Shown in pieces: positions 12,001 through 27,106 of a stretch of 64,000 nt of DNA (position 1 is its first letter; the number at the start of each line of letters is the position of its first letter). Both the position numbers and the translations under genes were made by a program. Below the pieces are notes generated by a model. That model saw only the letters and a list, made by a program, of their open reading frames with translations. It was not told where the DNA came from and did not search any database. This DNA is from Syngnathus acus (taxonomy: Eukaryota > Chordata > Actinopteri > Syngnathiformes > Syngnathidae), in NCBI RefSeq assembly GCF_901709675.1, contig NC_051101.1, forward strand, positions 11,428,501 through 11,492,500, given 5' to 3'.

Positions 12001-15000
12001 CTACGGGGATGTAGATCCCCCTTGCTTCTCCTTGTAGACTCGCAAAATGGCCTCGCACACAAACTGGAACTGACACTGGAACAGACCAAACAAGAAGTTA
12101 GAGACAGAAATACATCACAAATAATAAATATCTAAATTATAATTTTATTAAAAATATATATTTATATATTTTAATACATTTTATAAAATAATATTTTATA
12201 AAAATATATTTTTATATTTTAATACATTTTATAAAACTAAAATATTTCCTATGAACAAATCCTCCTCATGTTTTCTCCAGTGTACCGTGGTCTGAATCAT
12301 CATGGCTCGTTGATCTCTCAGTGTTTTGACAATGTCCAGCGGGAACACCGGCAGCCCCCGATCCAACAGCGTCAGAGCCGTCTCCATGGTGATGAGAACA
12401 CCTGTCCGTCCAATCCCGGCACTGGAAGTGAAGCATGGGATTGGAGCGAACGCCGTCGGAGCAATTAGGCCGCGAGTTACCTGCAGTGCACCACCAGAGG
12501 CTCTTGGGCTCGTCTCCTCTCCCTGACCGAGCTGACGAACAGCAGGAAGTCGGAAGGGTCGTCGGGTACACCGTGGTCGGGCCACGCCACGTACTGCAGG
12601 TGTGTGACCGTGCGTTCTTCACCTTTCTGAGTACACGCACAAAAACGAGATCATTAGAGAGACTTCAAGCTGTGCAAAACTTCAACTAAAAACATCTCAT
12701 ACAACGTAGACAACAAAGATTTTGCTAAACGGATGCGGTGACATCACAAAGTGCACGGTGACGACACAACGAGGGGATAAAATCAGATAAACAGGTGGAG
12801 AGGAGCTCAAAAGAGCTGAGTTGAGTGGTTTTTTTTTTTTTTTTTTTTTTAAACGGGCGGCCTGTGACTTCATGCGGGGATTAACGAGCACCGCCAGGGT
12901 AACAGATGGGCCAACGCAGGAGTATTTGTGCATGCATGTTAGCACGTTCGTACCTCCTTGAGCTTTATTAGGTTCGCTCGGGACGTTAATGTGGAAAATA
13001 CAATCTGATGATCTAACTGCGTAGGGTGCGCTCCGTGTAAAGCCACCTGCCTGTACACACGCCTTCATTTTAACGACTTTGTTACCTGTGTACACACAGG
13101 GTTCGCCCACACGGAAATTAGCTCGGCCGCTGATAACTTCCCGCAGAGATAGGACGTATGGCACAGCGGCGGCACATGTCGCAACAAACTATTGCCATGA
13201 TAGCTGTCATCATTTGCTCATGCGACAATGGAAGTCGGTATTAAAGGGCCAGCGCGTAGGATTTACCGGCGCCTGCCATACAAGTGAACACCCCTCCCCC
13301 TTCTTTTAAAACATGACCTTTAGATGGTTTTCATTTATTTGACTCACTGCCTGTATATCTCTCTGGAGGGATTACATGAATATCATTATCATGTTGTGAG
13401 ATTATGACTGTTTCAGATTCATATCATGGAAAGCTAGTACGGAAGTATTTCCTCGTTTCTGATTGGCCGGTGGGTATACATTAAAAGTGTGTGTGCGCAG
13501 TAAATTCAGCCCAAATTGAATTGGAGTTAAAAATTCATCCAACCTGTAAGTAACCATAGCAACATTTTAAATTTGAGATGTTTTGAGGTGTAGACCGCTG
13601 GCTTGGAAATGTATATTGATGAAGGGAACCATCAAAATCTGTACCTGAGTGTGTGTGAGGGTGAACTGCCGTGTCACGTAGGCCAGGTTACACTCCTCGG
13701 AGTGACACTTCACCCTCATGTGTCCATAATCCTTCACATCCGGCGGATGCGGCCAGTACTGGTGGCACTTGGTCTGCAAATGCATCACAGAAGGCAGTAA
13801 AGCACTTGAGTCATCAGTCAGGATATCATTTCCTTGCTTGTCAAATTAAAGTGGTGTAGGTTTGCAGGCCAGGAAGGAATTCATCGGGAGCAGGATATGA
13901 AGTGATTGTCAATATGTGCGAGCCATGTCTTAACAAAGCAGAATGTCAAGGCAGTTGACGAAGATCAGAAAAATGATCAATTAATGAGCTTCAGGTTACC
14001 AAGCAACAGGCGAGATGCGAGGAAGCGTACTTTTATTTGTATTTGTCGGAGACCTTGAAAATGGTGCGTTTGCTTTCCCTTGAATTGATGATTCTTGTTT
14101 TGCTGAGTTTTAGTGTTGCTGTTTCACCCGCCATTGAGAACTATGAGCTCCGAGCTTTTCAGGATTCAGTCATTATTTCTCCAACTCCACTGACATTTAT
14201 ATTATTTCCGCGCGAATGCACAGGCAGAAACAAATAAACTGGCTGGGGTTATAGCGGGGGTAATAAAATAAATGTTATTGCGACAATTATTCCGTATCAC
14301 GATAATCGGACATTCCGCACATTAATGCTGATTTAAATATTAAGTGCCAAGTACAGTGGCCTGAAAGGATCAAAAAGCAAACTTTTTTCATTACGAAAAA
14401 GGAAAAATGTCATTATTAATTATTATTAGGGATCAAATTTATTATTATTAATTATTTTATTATTATTATCATTATTATGTTGCTGTATCTGAGTGCAAGT
14501 GACACATTCACATAGCCAAGATAAAAACGGAGCCTTTTCATAATGTAGTCATCACACATCTCATAAAAACACGTTTGAATTTCCGTGCCTGTTTACTAAA
14601 AGCTATTCCTGAGTAAATGTTTTTTTTTTTTTTGCAGAGTGGAGTCATTTGCATACCCTTCCTCGCTCTGTCAGAGTAGTAAGCATGATAATGGTGTGTG
14701 ACTGCTGCTCCCAAACGGTCTGCCAAAAATGAGAGCAGGTCTGCGGCAGTGGACCCTGAGCTGCGACGTAACGTAAACACTCCCCAGAGACCGGAGGTGC
14801 CACCTAAGAAACAAAGAACCGAGCACACAGATTTACATTCATCCATTCGAGAGCCGTAAACCCATCGCCGGGAATCCATTACTGTGTGCGCACCGTGATA
14901 TGGCTGGCATTGATGTAGTCCTCCTGGCCCTGAAGGGTGACTCTGGTGGCGTCATCTGCAAGCAAAGTAGGCACGTAAGCTCACCAAATAAAATCTCGGG

Positions 15001-18000
15001 AAGGGGAAGCACTCACAGGGTAAAATATCCCGATAGCGATTCTTGTCCATGTTCTTGGGAAGCCGAGCGCAGCTCTGGGACAAGCCAGGCTTCCTTCTGT
15101 ATAAATTCTGAGAACGATCAGAATGTAAACAAGTCAACACATACAAACAGGTGACGACTCGCATCTCATCGACCTCCGTTGAACTCAAATACCTCAAAGT
15201 GGAAGCACAAAGTTCCGGATTGAATTCCTCTCTCGACTTGTCGCATGGACTCGTCCAGCGTCGTGACCCGTTCGGACTGGCCAGGAGACTGCGACCCGTC
15301 TGTTTGGGACTGACCGGTGAGGGTGAGGGCGGGGGGCAGCAGGAGTAGCGCCGCGGCTCGGCCGGGACCTGGAATACGACGGTGTTAAACTCCGCCTCGG
15401 CTGGTTTTCTGAACGTCGGCGAGCAGACCTTTGCGTTTGACGAGCAGGGCCAGCTCTCGGGAGTGCGACTCTCTGCTGGCCCGTATGAACATGACCACCT
15501 GGTCGTGCGTGTGTTCGGAAATGTCTCGACCGTTGATGAGCACCAACTGGTCTCCTTCCAGCAGTTTGGGCTCACATCGACCGGCCTGGAGACAAATAAA
15601 CTGTAAATTAAGAGCAGGAATAACAAGAATAATGCTGCTCGAGTCATTGTAAGAGATTCACTTCCTGCTGGCCAGAGAGATAATACATGTGCCCGCATTA
15701 TTTGGTTCCTACCGGAGAGTCAGGTTTCACGTGCGATATGGCAAGAGGCATCTTCTGATCCACCCCACCCTTAAGAAATTAATAAATGGCGTGAGAAAAA
15801 CTCAACAAGAGCCACAAAAGGCTACGACGACATTCACACTTACTTTAACATTAAAGCCAAACTTGCCCTCGTGATCGGGAGCGATTCGAATCAGCAGCAG
15901 GTCGCCGTCGCTGAGGGCCTGCTGAGGAAACAGACGCTCGTCATATATTGTAAATATATAAACTGCATAAGGGCGTGGCCCAGACTATTATTAATAAAGT
16001 ACCTTGTTATTGTAGAGGGAGCTGCTGACTCCATCCTCTTCTGCTATATTGTCATCAGCATGCAACAAGATCTCATCCAACCTTTGGTTATGGATTGTAA
16101 TAGGAGTGAGGAAATTAATAATCGTATTCCCTTGAATCTCGCTTAAAGAGGATTACAATGTAATTATTTTTTTTTTTTTGACAATTAGCAACATGATCAA
16201 TAATAAAATGGATTTTACCAGGTTCATCCACGCTTCTCATGTGTCATTAGATTTTAGGATATGTGCAGCTAAGTGGAAACGTTGCTATAGTTCCTCCACC
16301 TAAAAAAGGCACCGCCTGTTTTGTTTTTTTTCCCCCCGAGGGGGAAAAAAGAAATGGAGGCGGGTTGCTGTTTGAGAGGATGACGCACCCAGCGACACCT
16401 TGCGAAATGGCGTCGAGAGACGAGGCCAAATGGTACGTACAATCTGAGCACTCGCGATGAATTTCAGCCATTTCTGGATGTATATATAGATGTGGGAATA
16501 AAAAAAAAACAACAACCAATAATTATCCACCTCCTCATTTTTGGAGGTAGGCAGTCAACCAGCTCAAGCGAGGCCCAGGCGGAGCGGTTCATTTTGATTT
16601 TCTACCATCATGTCTGATTTTAGCAAACGTACTCTTGAATCGGCTATTTGTTCTGAAGTTTAGAGGATGCAAAGTTTGTTGAGTGAGTTCATAAAAAAAA
16701 AAAAAAAACTGCCTGTAAGAATAATGAGGAAAAAAAGAAATACACACAGATGCAGCGAAGCGTCCCCTTCGCTGTCCTTGCTGCTGCTGACCGACGTTCT
16801 GTACGTGTAGAAGACGTCTTCTCCCTCGGGTACGTCTTTCAGCTCACCGCTCAGCTCCATGGATGACGGCCGGACTTTGCGGATACCGTGGCGAACGCGA
16901 GGACTCCGCCTGTCGCGTACACACAAATCCGAAACATGACGAGGACGATTGAACGATCCCATGAAGCATTTTCGACTTGGTCGTACCAGTTGGGCGTGCT
17001 GGGGGGCGATCTCGACGGTAGACTCTTAGTCTCCAAATATTCCGATGAAATGGATCGCCTCAGAACCGGGTTCCACACCATTCCGCCCACCACACGTTGA
17101 CAAACTGGACCACTACAAGTTACAAAAAAGTTGTCACAAAACAATATCTCACAATTTATGCCCCCCAAAAAAAAACTACCTTTCATTTTTACTATTTGCC
17201 AAGCCCAAGTGATGTGTTATAAACTTCCTGTAGGAATGAACTGAGCTGTTGTTGTGTTTGGGGCTCCTGGCGGTGCGGTTGCAGTTGAAGAAGGAATGAT
17301 GATCCACGCAGGAGCGCCACAGGTTCTTGCAGGTCTTTGGGCACGCTAGAACTAGCGTCACTTCACAGTCCTGGGTCTCGCCCTGCACGATCAGCATTAA
17401 TATTAATAAGAGAGATTTTAGTTTTTGGAACTCTAAATATTCGACTTACATGTTTACGTTTGAGGTGTATAAAGAATCGCTTCCTCTTAAAGGAAATCTT
17501 GACAATATTCCCCCTGTAATGGAACAATGTTTTAGAACATTTGTGAGGGTCACATTTTGCGCAGTTGCCACTCACCAGGGGAAGAAACTGGAGCAAATCA
17601 TATTGCAGAATATTGCAACACCACTCGATGCCAAGCCCACCATGAGCGGAGCATTGTTGGTGTCCTGAAAGCCAGAGAGTGTCAGGGAAATGTCAGCCGT
17701 GAAAGCAAAGTGGAGCATGAAATAGCAGTTTTGAATGCAGGAGGCCATGTTACCAGAGCGGCGTGCAGCTCCACTCCATAAAGCTCCAACGTCCGCGCCG
17801 TATTGAGGAAACACAACTCTGCCTCGCTTTTCTTCAGACCTCTACATGAACGCACGCAAACAGTCAAGTCAACGAACCGACGGGAAAGCGCGGGGGGGGG
17901 GAGGTCGGGAATAGATGCTGTGAATCGCATTACTTGTGTTTTGGATGCAGCTCCTCCACTTTGGATATAAAGTTTTCATCTTGCTCGGGGATGAAGTGGT

Positions 18001-20251
18001 ACTTTGACAAGTAACCGCTTTTCTGGGATGGACCGTGATCGCCCAGCTCAGCTAACAAAAACAAAACTTAGTATATAACACGGCATCAATACTATTCTCA
18101 CGTCCCGATACTTTTGCTACATTTGTCGGAAACTAGCGAGCACATTTAACAATGTGAGTATTCCTCGTAGTTATGAGGTCATTAATCACAGATTGCTCTC
18201 GGAGACTTACACTGCACGGCGTAAGACGCCAAAACCACGGCTGAACTCAGCGGGCACTGCAATCTGCAATCAACAATGGAAGAACTATAAAAAGTGTACA
18301 CAAGCGAGCTGCATTTTGTTGGGTGTGTTTGGGCTTGTTGCGCGCACTAACCTGCCTTCTTTAATGTCACTCCTGATCTGGAGGAAGTAAAGGTTCCTGC
18401 GGAAGACAAATGTGTCATTGGAAAATGCTTTTTTGAGGAGTCTAAGTTGTAAACTACTGCTACAAACACAACAAATATGTTTATATAATATAAAACTTAT
18501 ATAATAAATATAATAAAATATAATATAGTAATATAATATAAAATAAAAATATAATATATATATAAAAAATACATATCATAAAAATACATAAGATAGTAAC
18601 TTATATATAAACTATAAAACTTATATAATATAAAAGTGTCATAAAACTGAGCGTCTTTAACAAAAGCAGAATTTTAGTGACTCACGCCTTCTACTAGAAA
18701 TCAAAACGTTGCACTTGTTTGGCAACTGTTCCAAAATACAAAAGGAAATAAACTAGGGCAAAAAATATTGGCGCACCTCGTCTGTTCATGTTGCAGGGAG
18801 TTGGGATCCGAAATGAAGAAGTGCACTCGGAAGTTTAGATAAAAGGGAGATGCCAGACCTGCGGAGAAATGTCGCTGTGTCAGTGTCGTCTTAAATCATG
18901 AGTCACCTCAATCATCACACTACTCAGGAAATGTCAAAATATATTTTGGAATGGGCGATAATTTGCCCGGTAAAAACCTTTTATCTGCTTCTTCAAAGGT
19001 TTCTCAGGCTCCAACCATCTCTAAGAAAAAGAAATTGATTAAACATAATTGCTTACAGGGGATAGAAAAAAAAATATGCAAGCACACCCTGTGGTTAAAC
19101 AGCAAGTGGAACGTGTTACAGTCTCCGGCTTGAGAAAAAAAAAAAAAAAGTGTGTGCGCGCTCACAGGCGAGTGTGTGTTGGCGGTGATGGAGGTGACGG
19201 CTGTGCTGGACTCTCTGATCTGCAGATTGAAGAGCTGCCTTTCCTGTAGGCCCAGGTGGTCGCACACTCGGTCCAGCAGAACCACACCTTCATCATGCTT
19301 CTGAAGAGTGGACGCAACGTATCAAGTGAGAGGCGGCCAACGCTTGGAGCGACATGAGTCCAACAATTGTAGTAAATTCGGTTGTTTTCAAAAGTAAAAG
19401 CAGATTTTTTGCAAATGTTTTGTTTTGGTTGAACACAAAGATAAGTCTGATTTAAAGAAGGATGTCAGGAATCAGCGATTAATTTCTCTTGGGAGGCTAA
19501 AATTTGAGAATTTGGACAATATTAAGATAAACGATGGCTCAAAACAATTAGTTGTCAGATCATTTCATAATCGATTAATTGTCAATTACTCGATTAATTT
19601 TTGACCCCTCCAATTTATTTATTCCATTTTTTTTCATTCTATATTTATTCTATTATTTACTAGTTTATGCCGAGTGGTGTACAATTCGCTAAAGAGCTTG
19701 TTCGCTCCACAGCCGAGGAAAAAAAAAATGGCTGCAGTCCCCAACAAGACGTAATTATGAGCAGATTATGAAGCTGCTGCATTGGAGTGTTAGGAAGGAA
19801 AAAGGGAGGAAAAACTTTTCACTCCAATGTATTATGAGATGGAGATAGGGGAGGGGTGTTTGACTGCATATTTAATATTCAGACAAAGACGCAACACAGC
19901 CTCTGCATCAAAAGGCGATTGCCTTGCAGCACATATGCACATTTGCATCGATATGGCCCGCATGCTTCATTTGCCAAGATGTGCTGAGCACGCAAACGAA
20001 CCCCCGAGTGTGACAACTGCAGGAGGTGAACTTGTCCTTGGCAACCAAGGTCACCGTTGAATAGGAGATGCGGATCAATCGACGATCATTAACGGAGCGC
20101 GGTGACAGATAGCGGCAACATATGATATTCAGGAAACTGCGTGTCTGTGTCGTACATTTATTCGGAAGGTCTCGATGGTGCCGTCCAGCAGCTGAACTAA
20201 GCAGAGCAGGTCTGGTTTTGGCATGTCTGTCACCACGGTAACCACCCTTGG
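12001..20251 (-). CDS. ptpn3: Tyrosine-protein phosphatase non-receptor type 3 (PTPH1)
   Basis: Cortical phosphatase of FERM-PDZ-PTP layout. Exons: about 20251-20156, 19300-19166, 19020-18978, 18858-18777, 18396-18352, 18263-18211, 18051-17934, 17841-17754, 17664-17576, 17513-17450, 17382-17180, 17104-16987, 16909-about 16754, about 16083-16003, 15921-15844, 15769-15713, 15585-15429, about 15299-15193, 15107-15017, 14955-14894, 14803-14657, 13773-13645, 12626-12481, 12421-12286, 12075-12001. FERM includes [24 protein letters not shown] and [16 protein letters not shown]. Next comes [17 protein letters not shown], then PDZ with [12 protein letters not shown] and [16 protein letters not shown]. 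The catalytic domain keeps [14 protein letters not shown], the WPDHGVPDD general-acid loop, the [10 protein letters not shown]-loop and the QTTCQFQF Q-loop, so it should be active. The first coding exon is unclear: an ATG at 20225 would serve, or a start may lie further upstream. It ends [13 protein letters not shown], unlike the human tail. Confidence 0.92.
12145..12240. repeat. AT-rich tandem duplication
   Basis: Two imperfect copies of a roughly 45-bp unit built around TTTTAATACATTTTATAAAA sit side by side in the last ptpn3 intron. The second copy ends about 45 bases before the donor of exon 12421-12286. Confidence 0.6.
18475..18640. repeat. AT-rich low-complexity tract
   Basis: Irregular TATAATA and ATATAAAA repeats, with ACTTATATAATA recurring several times, fill part of a ptpn3 intron. 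No coding signal is present. Confidence 0.7.
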
Positions 20252-22024
20252 CTGGTCTCAGCGAGGGGGACCTGAGAAGAGACACGGCAACAAACGTGAG
20301 CCACACGTTTCCACACTGTTGTTTGACAGCACCGCCCTCACAATGACACGTTGAGTACTGGATGGAGCGGTGACTAATGCAGCATGAATGCAAAGGAGTG
20401 CTGCGAGCGTACAGTGCAGGGTGGTGTTCAAACTGTGGCTCGTGGGCCTCATGCAGCCCGGCGAGAGAATTAAATCCGGCCCGCTGTGCATTTAAAAAAA
20501 ACTCTGGTTCTATTTTACCATGTCTTTCAGAAAAGATCATCAGGTCCCTAAAGGTAGAATGTCAAATGTTCCCCTCTCCTCGCTTATGTTCGGCCCAGGC
20601 CTGCCCTCGCTTCGTCTCTCGCTCTGGGTCTTGCTGCCTCTCGCAAAAGCAGCTGAATGATAAGAATGTTAAACATTTTTTTTCCAGCGCTCCAACACGC
20701 CCATTTTGCAGTTGTTGGCTTAACACAAAAACATATACAGTAGTCAAGCAGACATTCACACTTCTAAGGAAGCTGGAGGAATGTCCCTGCATGCATTTGA
20801 GTGAGTCCAGTCCTGTCTTGGCTTCCAGGTAAACGATTAATGGATTACGCTACCGAGAAGAAAAAGAAAAACAAGGGTCCGCAGTGTTCTGGGTTAATGT
20901 TTGAACACAGCGACACACTTGGAATGTATTAAAACCAAGCTGAGCTCTACTTGATGGCTTATTTTTCCACATTAAGCCTCTCACAGGCTTACTTACAAGT
21001 AAAGACTTTATAGCAGGGTTAATCAGCATGTTGGCTTCTTTTAGCGGTTAGCATCTATATGTGATATGGTGACTTGGACAGATTTATTGGACATAGATTA
21101 GCAAAAAGCGTATCGTGCCTCAGTAGTGTGACAGAGATCATCAGGTGTGCCGAGGGAAATTATTCAAATTATTATTTGGATTCAATTACGTAGCATTTTT
21201 TCTTGTAAAAATAATGTATATTTATTCAGCTATCTGTGCCAGATTGACATACTGACAATCAGAAAATTTAAAATATCTTGCCTGACATAACCGAGGGGAC
21301 ATAATCAACCTGTGCGTCCACTTTAATGACATTTTTGCTTGTTTGTGTGCCTTGACAGTTTTTCCTCATGTAAAAAAAAAAAAAAACTGGATGAGGTACT
21401 TGCTATTCAATGCGACACTCAAAGCCAAAGTGGAGTAGTACAAAAAAAAGTAAACAAAGTGAGTTAAGACGGATACATAAAGCAAGAAAAGCATTATTTG
21501 AAAAGTAATAACCGGTGGTATGGTTGTCAACATAAACAGCAACGTCCTCTCCGTACTTTGAGCCGAACACGGAACCTGTTGACAGCCTCGGCGCGTGCAC
21601 GAGTGTAGCTACACACCCTAAACACGAAGAAACGCGTTGCTAGTAAACTTTCCCTCAAGCCCAGAGCAACTCGGCCGACATCAAACTTTTCTCGGGAGGG
21701 TGAAAAAGAAGAGAAAAAGTCGCGTGTACCTCCGTCGTCCCGCTTCAGAGACGAATCGTGCACATGAGAATGACCACCGGGGCCACCTCGGGACGGGCCG
21801 CCGCGTCCGAGGATCCAGGTAGAGGAAGGTAAATATCCGGGACACTTCTCATCACTAGCTGTCCTGATTGCTCGCAACCCCGCTCCGCCCCTTCGTCCTG
21901 CGCGCTCCCTCCCGAGTTGGAAGTCACGTTGCCGGGAACGCGCACGTAAACAACGGGAAAGCAGTTCAAGTGCCAGTCAAAAGTTTAGACACACTTTCTG
22001 GTTATTTTCATCATCATCATCATC

Positions 22025-22086
<62 letters not shown>

Positions 22087-22117
22087 CTGTCTGCTTCGAA
22101 ATTCATACACAAATCTG
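20252..22117 (-). promoter_or_regulatory. ptpn3 5' region with a CpG-rich candidate promoter at about 21520-21960
   Basis: The segment 20252-21500 shows no recognisable exon. From about 21520 to 21960 the sequence becomes rich in CpG (CTCGGCGCGTGCACG, CACGTTGCCGGGAACGCG), contrasting with AT-rich flanks. This is the likely transcription start region of ptpn3. Open minus frames there show no family similarity I recognise, so the exon is probably untranslated or carries only a few codons. Confidence 0.4.
22008..22086. repeat. (CAT)n/(AAT)n compound microsatellite
   Basis: Five CAT-type units (22008-22024) pass into about twenty AAT units (22024-22086). The SINE begins shortly after, so the two may be linked by insertion into a pre-existing repeat. 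Confidence 0.95.
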
Positions 22118-22612
22118 TCATAGTCCATTCGCACCAACTCAGTGGCCTTGGGGTAGAGAGTCCGCCCTGAGAGTGGGAGGTTGTGGGTTCAAACCGCGGC
22201 CGGGTCATACCTAAGACTATAAAATTGAGACTCATTTCTTCCCTGCTTGGCACTCAGTGTAAGGGGTTGAAGTGGGGCCTCAGATCACCAAATGACTGTA
22301 GTATGTCCATCTTATTGTCAACTATTTTACTGGTTCTTTTATCACAAACAAATTATTTAGGTTTCATTACCTGACATGTTTCGAAGGCGGAAGTGATAGC
22401 CGAAACATGTCAGGTCATGAAACCTAAATAATTTTTGTGATAAAAGAACCAGTAAAATAATAGATCACCAAATGATTCCCGAGCGCGGCACCGCTGCTGC
22501 TCACTGCTCTCCCAGGGGATGGATCAAAATCACACGGGGATGGGTTAAATGCAGAGGACAAATTTCACCACACCCAGATGTGTGTGTGATGATCATTGGG
22601 ACTTTAACTTAA
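22118..22612 (+). mobile_element. tRNA-derived SINE, interrupted by a 166-bp insertion
   Basis: The head (about 22138-22205) carries tRNA-like promoter boxes: GTGGCCTTGGGGTAGAG as a degenerate A box and GGTTCAAACC at 22186-22195 as B box. The body includes CCTGCTTGGCACTCAG and CCCGAGCGCGGCACCGCTG, and the tail GATGGGTTAAATGCAGAGG, followed by AATTTCACCACACCC and a closing GGGACTTTAACTT. This order is shared by an abundant SINE family I know from percomorph fishes; I cannot name the family with certainty. An insertion at 22296-22461 splits the body and is described separately. Confidence 0.85.
22296..22461. mobile_element. Fold-back insertion inside the SINE, flanked by a 14-bp target duplication
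   Basis: The SINE body is broken by 166 bp that fold on themselves. The left arm at 22323-22383 pairs with the right arm at 22401-22459 with about one mismatch and one 2-base bulge, around a 17-base loop. AGATCACCAAATGA occurs at 22282-22295 and again at 22462-22475, directly flanking the insert. The extra 27 bases at 22296-22322 have no counterpart in the right arm. The arms contain CGAAACATGTCAGGT followed by AATAA-like sequence, recalling 3' ends of Penelope-like or other non-LTR retroelements. Two inverted copies of such an end, made by twin priming, would fit; a DNA fold-back element is the alternative. Confidence 0.75.
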
Positions 22613-24054
22613 TTGTTTTTTTTTTTAATAAATTGTCTTACTTTAAGCATTTGTTTTCCACCCAAATCTAAATAGTACAATATATTAGTCACTGACTATT
22701 AAGTTTTAAACTAGTCAAATGTGATGATGTGATAATAAATTGATAAGGTTTAATAAATTATTTTGGCTTTATAAATTGATATTTCAAAATGTACGCTCCT
22801 CCGTAAAATGAATACCGATTGGGTATTTTTTTGTGGAATCGAGCATCATGAATTTCTCCTTGTTTGTTATCGTCACCTAGAGGCCAAACAAAGTACTGCG
22901 ATTGTCACATGTTTGCATGTTTCTGCCTTTTCCACGAAAACTCAAATTCTCACCCAAACATGCATGTTAGGTAGTTCATTGAATAATTTTGTCCATAGTA
23001 CTTATGAATTGCTTCTCCCATTAAACTTGACAAGCCAAAACCTTTTGCTTTTCAGGCATGACATCTGACATCAGGACAATCTAAACTTTGGCCTGTTGTC
23101 ATGGTGACCAGCGCAGAGCCGTTTGTGACTGAGCAATTCCACAATGATTATTTTCGTCATGAGTGAACACATACCACATGATCATCATAGAAAAAAAACT
23201 TTTACAGCACAGTTTCCACTGATCAAATCAGACTTTATTCCTCTACAGAATTTCATCACTCGCAGTGGGAACTGAAAATAGCACCTATTGCTATTTTCAT
23301 TCATCATGTGACCACACAAAGTCATAAAAGTGTAGTTATGTAATTCAGCCAATAAAACTGAAATATTTCAAATGATGATTGTGAGGGAAAATGTGTGGTG
23401 TGCTTGAACCAAATGTAGTAAACAAGTACAAATGCTAAAGTGGTTTTAGTCATAAATCACAACGTGGCCTCGAAATGTTGCAGACATGTCCAGTGGATCC
23501 TTTGGCATGCAACGGCTACGTGAGACTGATACTGACTTGTTAAATGCCGTTACACTAGGTCATGACCTATTAACTATATTTAGTCTGCAAAGGAGATACT
23601 ATTCTACTGTCTTGAATTTCAATAAAAACACTGGGTCGCTGGCAGACCCAATGCACGAGTATTTCAACACGAGTATTTGTACAGTACACTTAATAAAAGA
23701 GCTATTATTTTAAAACAATTGTTTAAGCTAAACCAGTGAGAACAGTGTTAAGGTTTAAATACAAATTGGACACTACTACAACTTTTATATATTTTCTAGC
23801 TATTTCCAGGTGTTACAGCAACAAACAAATAATTTAGGTTGCATATCATACAGCATATGTCAATCAAAATATGTGCACTCACGTACCTCACTCAAACGGT
23901 GGCCTTTTATGATGAAGCCCAGAAATTCCGATTGTCACTGAACGCACCACCGCCGTTCATTTGAGTCGAGGTCTGTCAAAGGAGCTCAGAGTTAGTTTGA
24001 GACGAGCTGTGATTATTTCGCTTTAAACGCCCGTCATTTCATTATTTCGTCCGC
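22613..24054. other. Intergenic region upstream of the SGK-like gene
   Basis: AT-rich sequence with short open frames only, none with recognisable similarity or splice context. The last 100 bases before 24055 should hold the 5' UTR of the kinase gene. No clear TATA box or CpG island was seen. Confidence 0.5.
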
Positions 24055-26859
<2,805 letters not shown>

Positions 26860-27106
26860 GCTACTTTCATCAAGTGGATGTAGCAGCAGTTGTACAAAGT
26901 ATTTATTTTTTTTCTATGTCACTGACAGTGTCGTGGCTCACTCGCCTGAATGTGGATTTATTTTCCGTAATTCCGAAACGGGGAACGTTATGGTGGTTGT
27001 ATTGAGTGATGTATAACGGCAAAATAAGTAAAGTCTCTTGAGAATGTCCAAATACTTTTTCGGTCAATGAGGAAACATCAATGAACAAAACGTACCTTTC
27101 GGACAT

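Noticed and set aside
13079-13309. Short plus-strand frames between ptpn3 exons
   Set aside because: No similarity; the region is the intron between exons 13773-13645 and 12626-12481 on the other strand.
21868-22170. Frame with long His and Asn runs on plus and Leu run on minus
   Set aside because: It is only the translation of the (CAT)n/(AAT)n microsatellite.
22138-22210. Possible functional tRNA gene
   Set aside because: The B box is good but the cloverleaf is degenerate and the body and tail match a SINE, so it is a tRNA-derived retroelement head.
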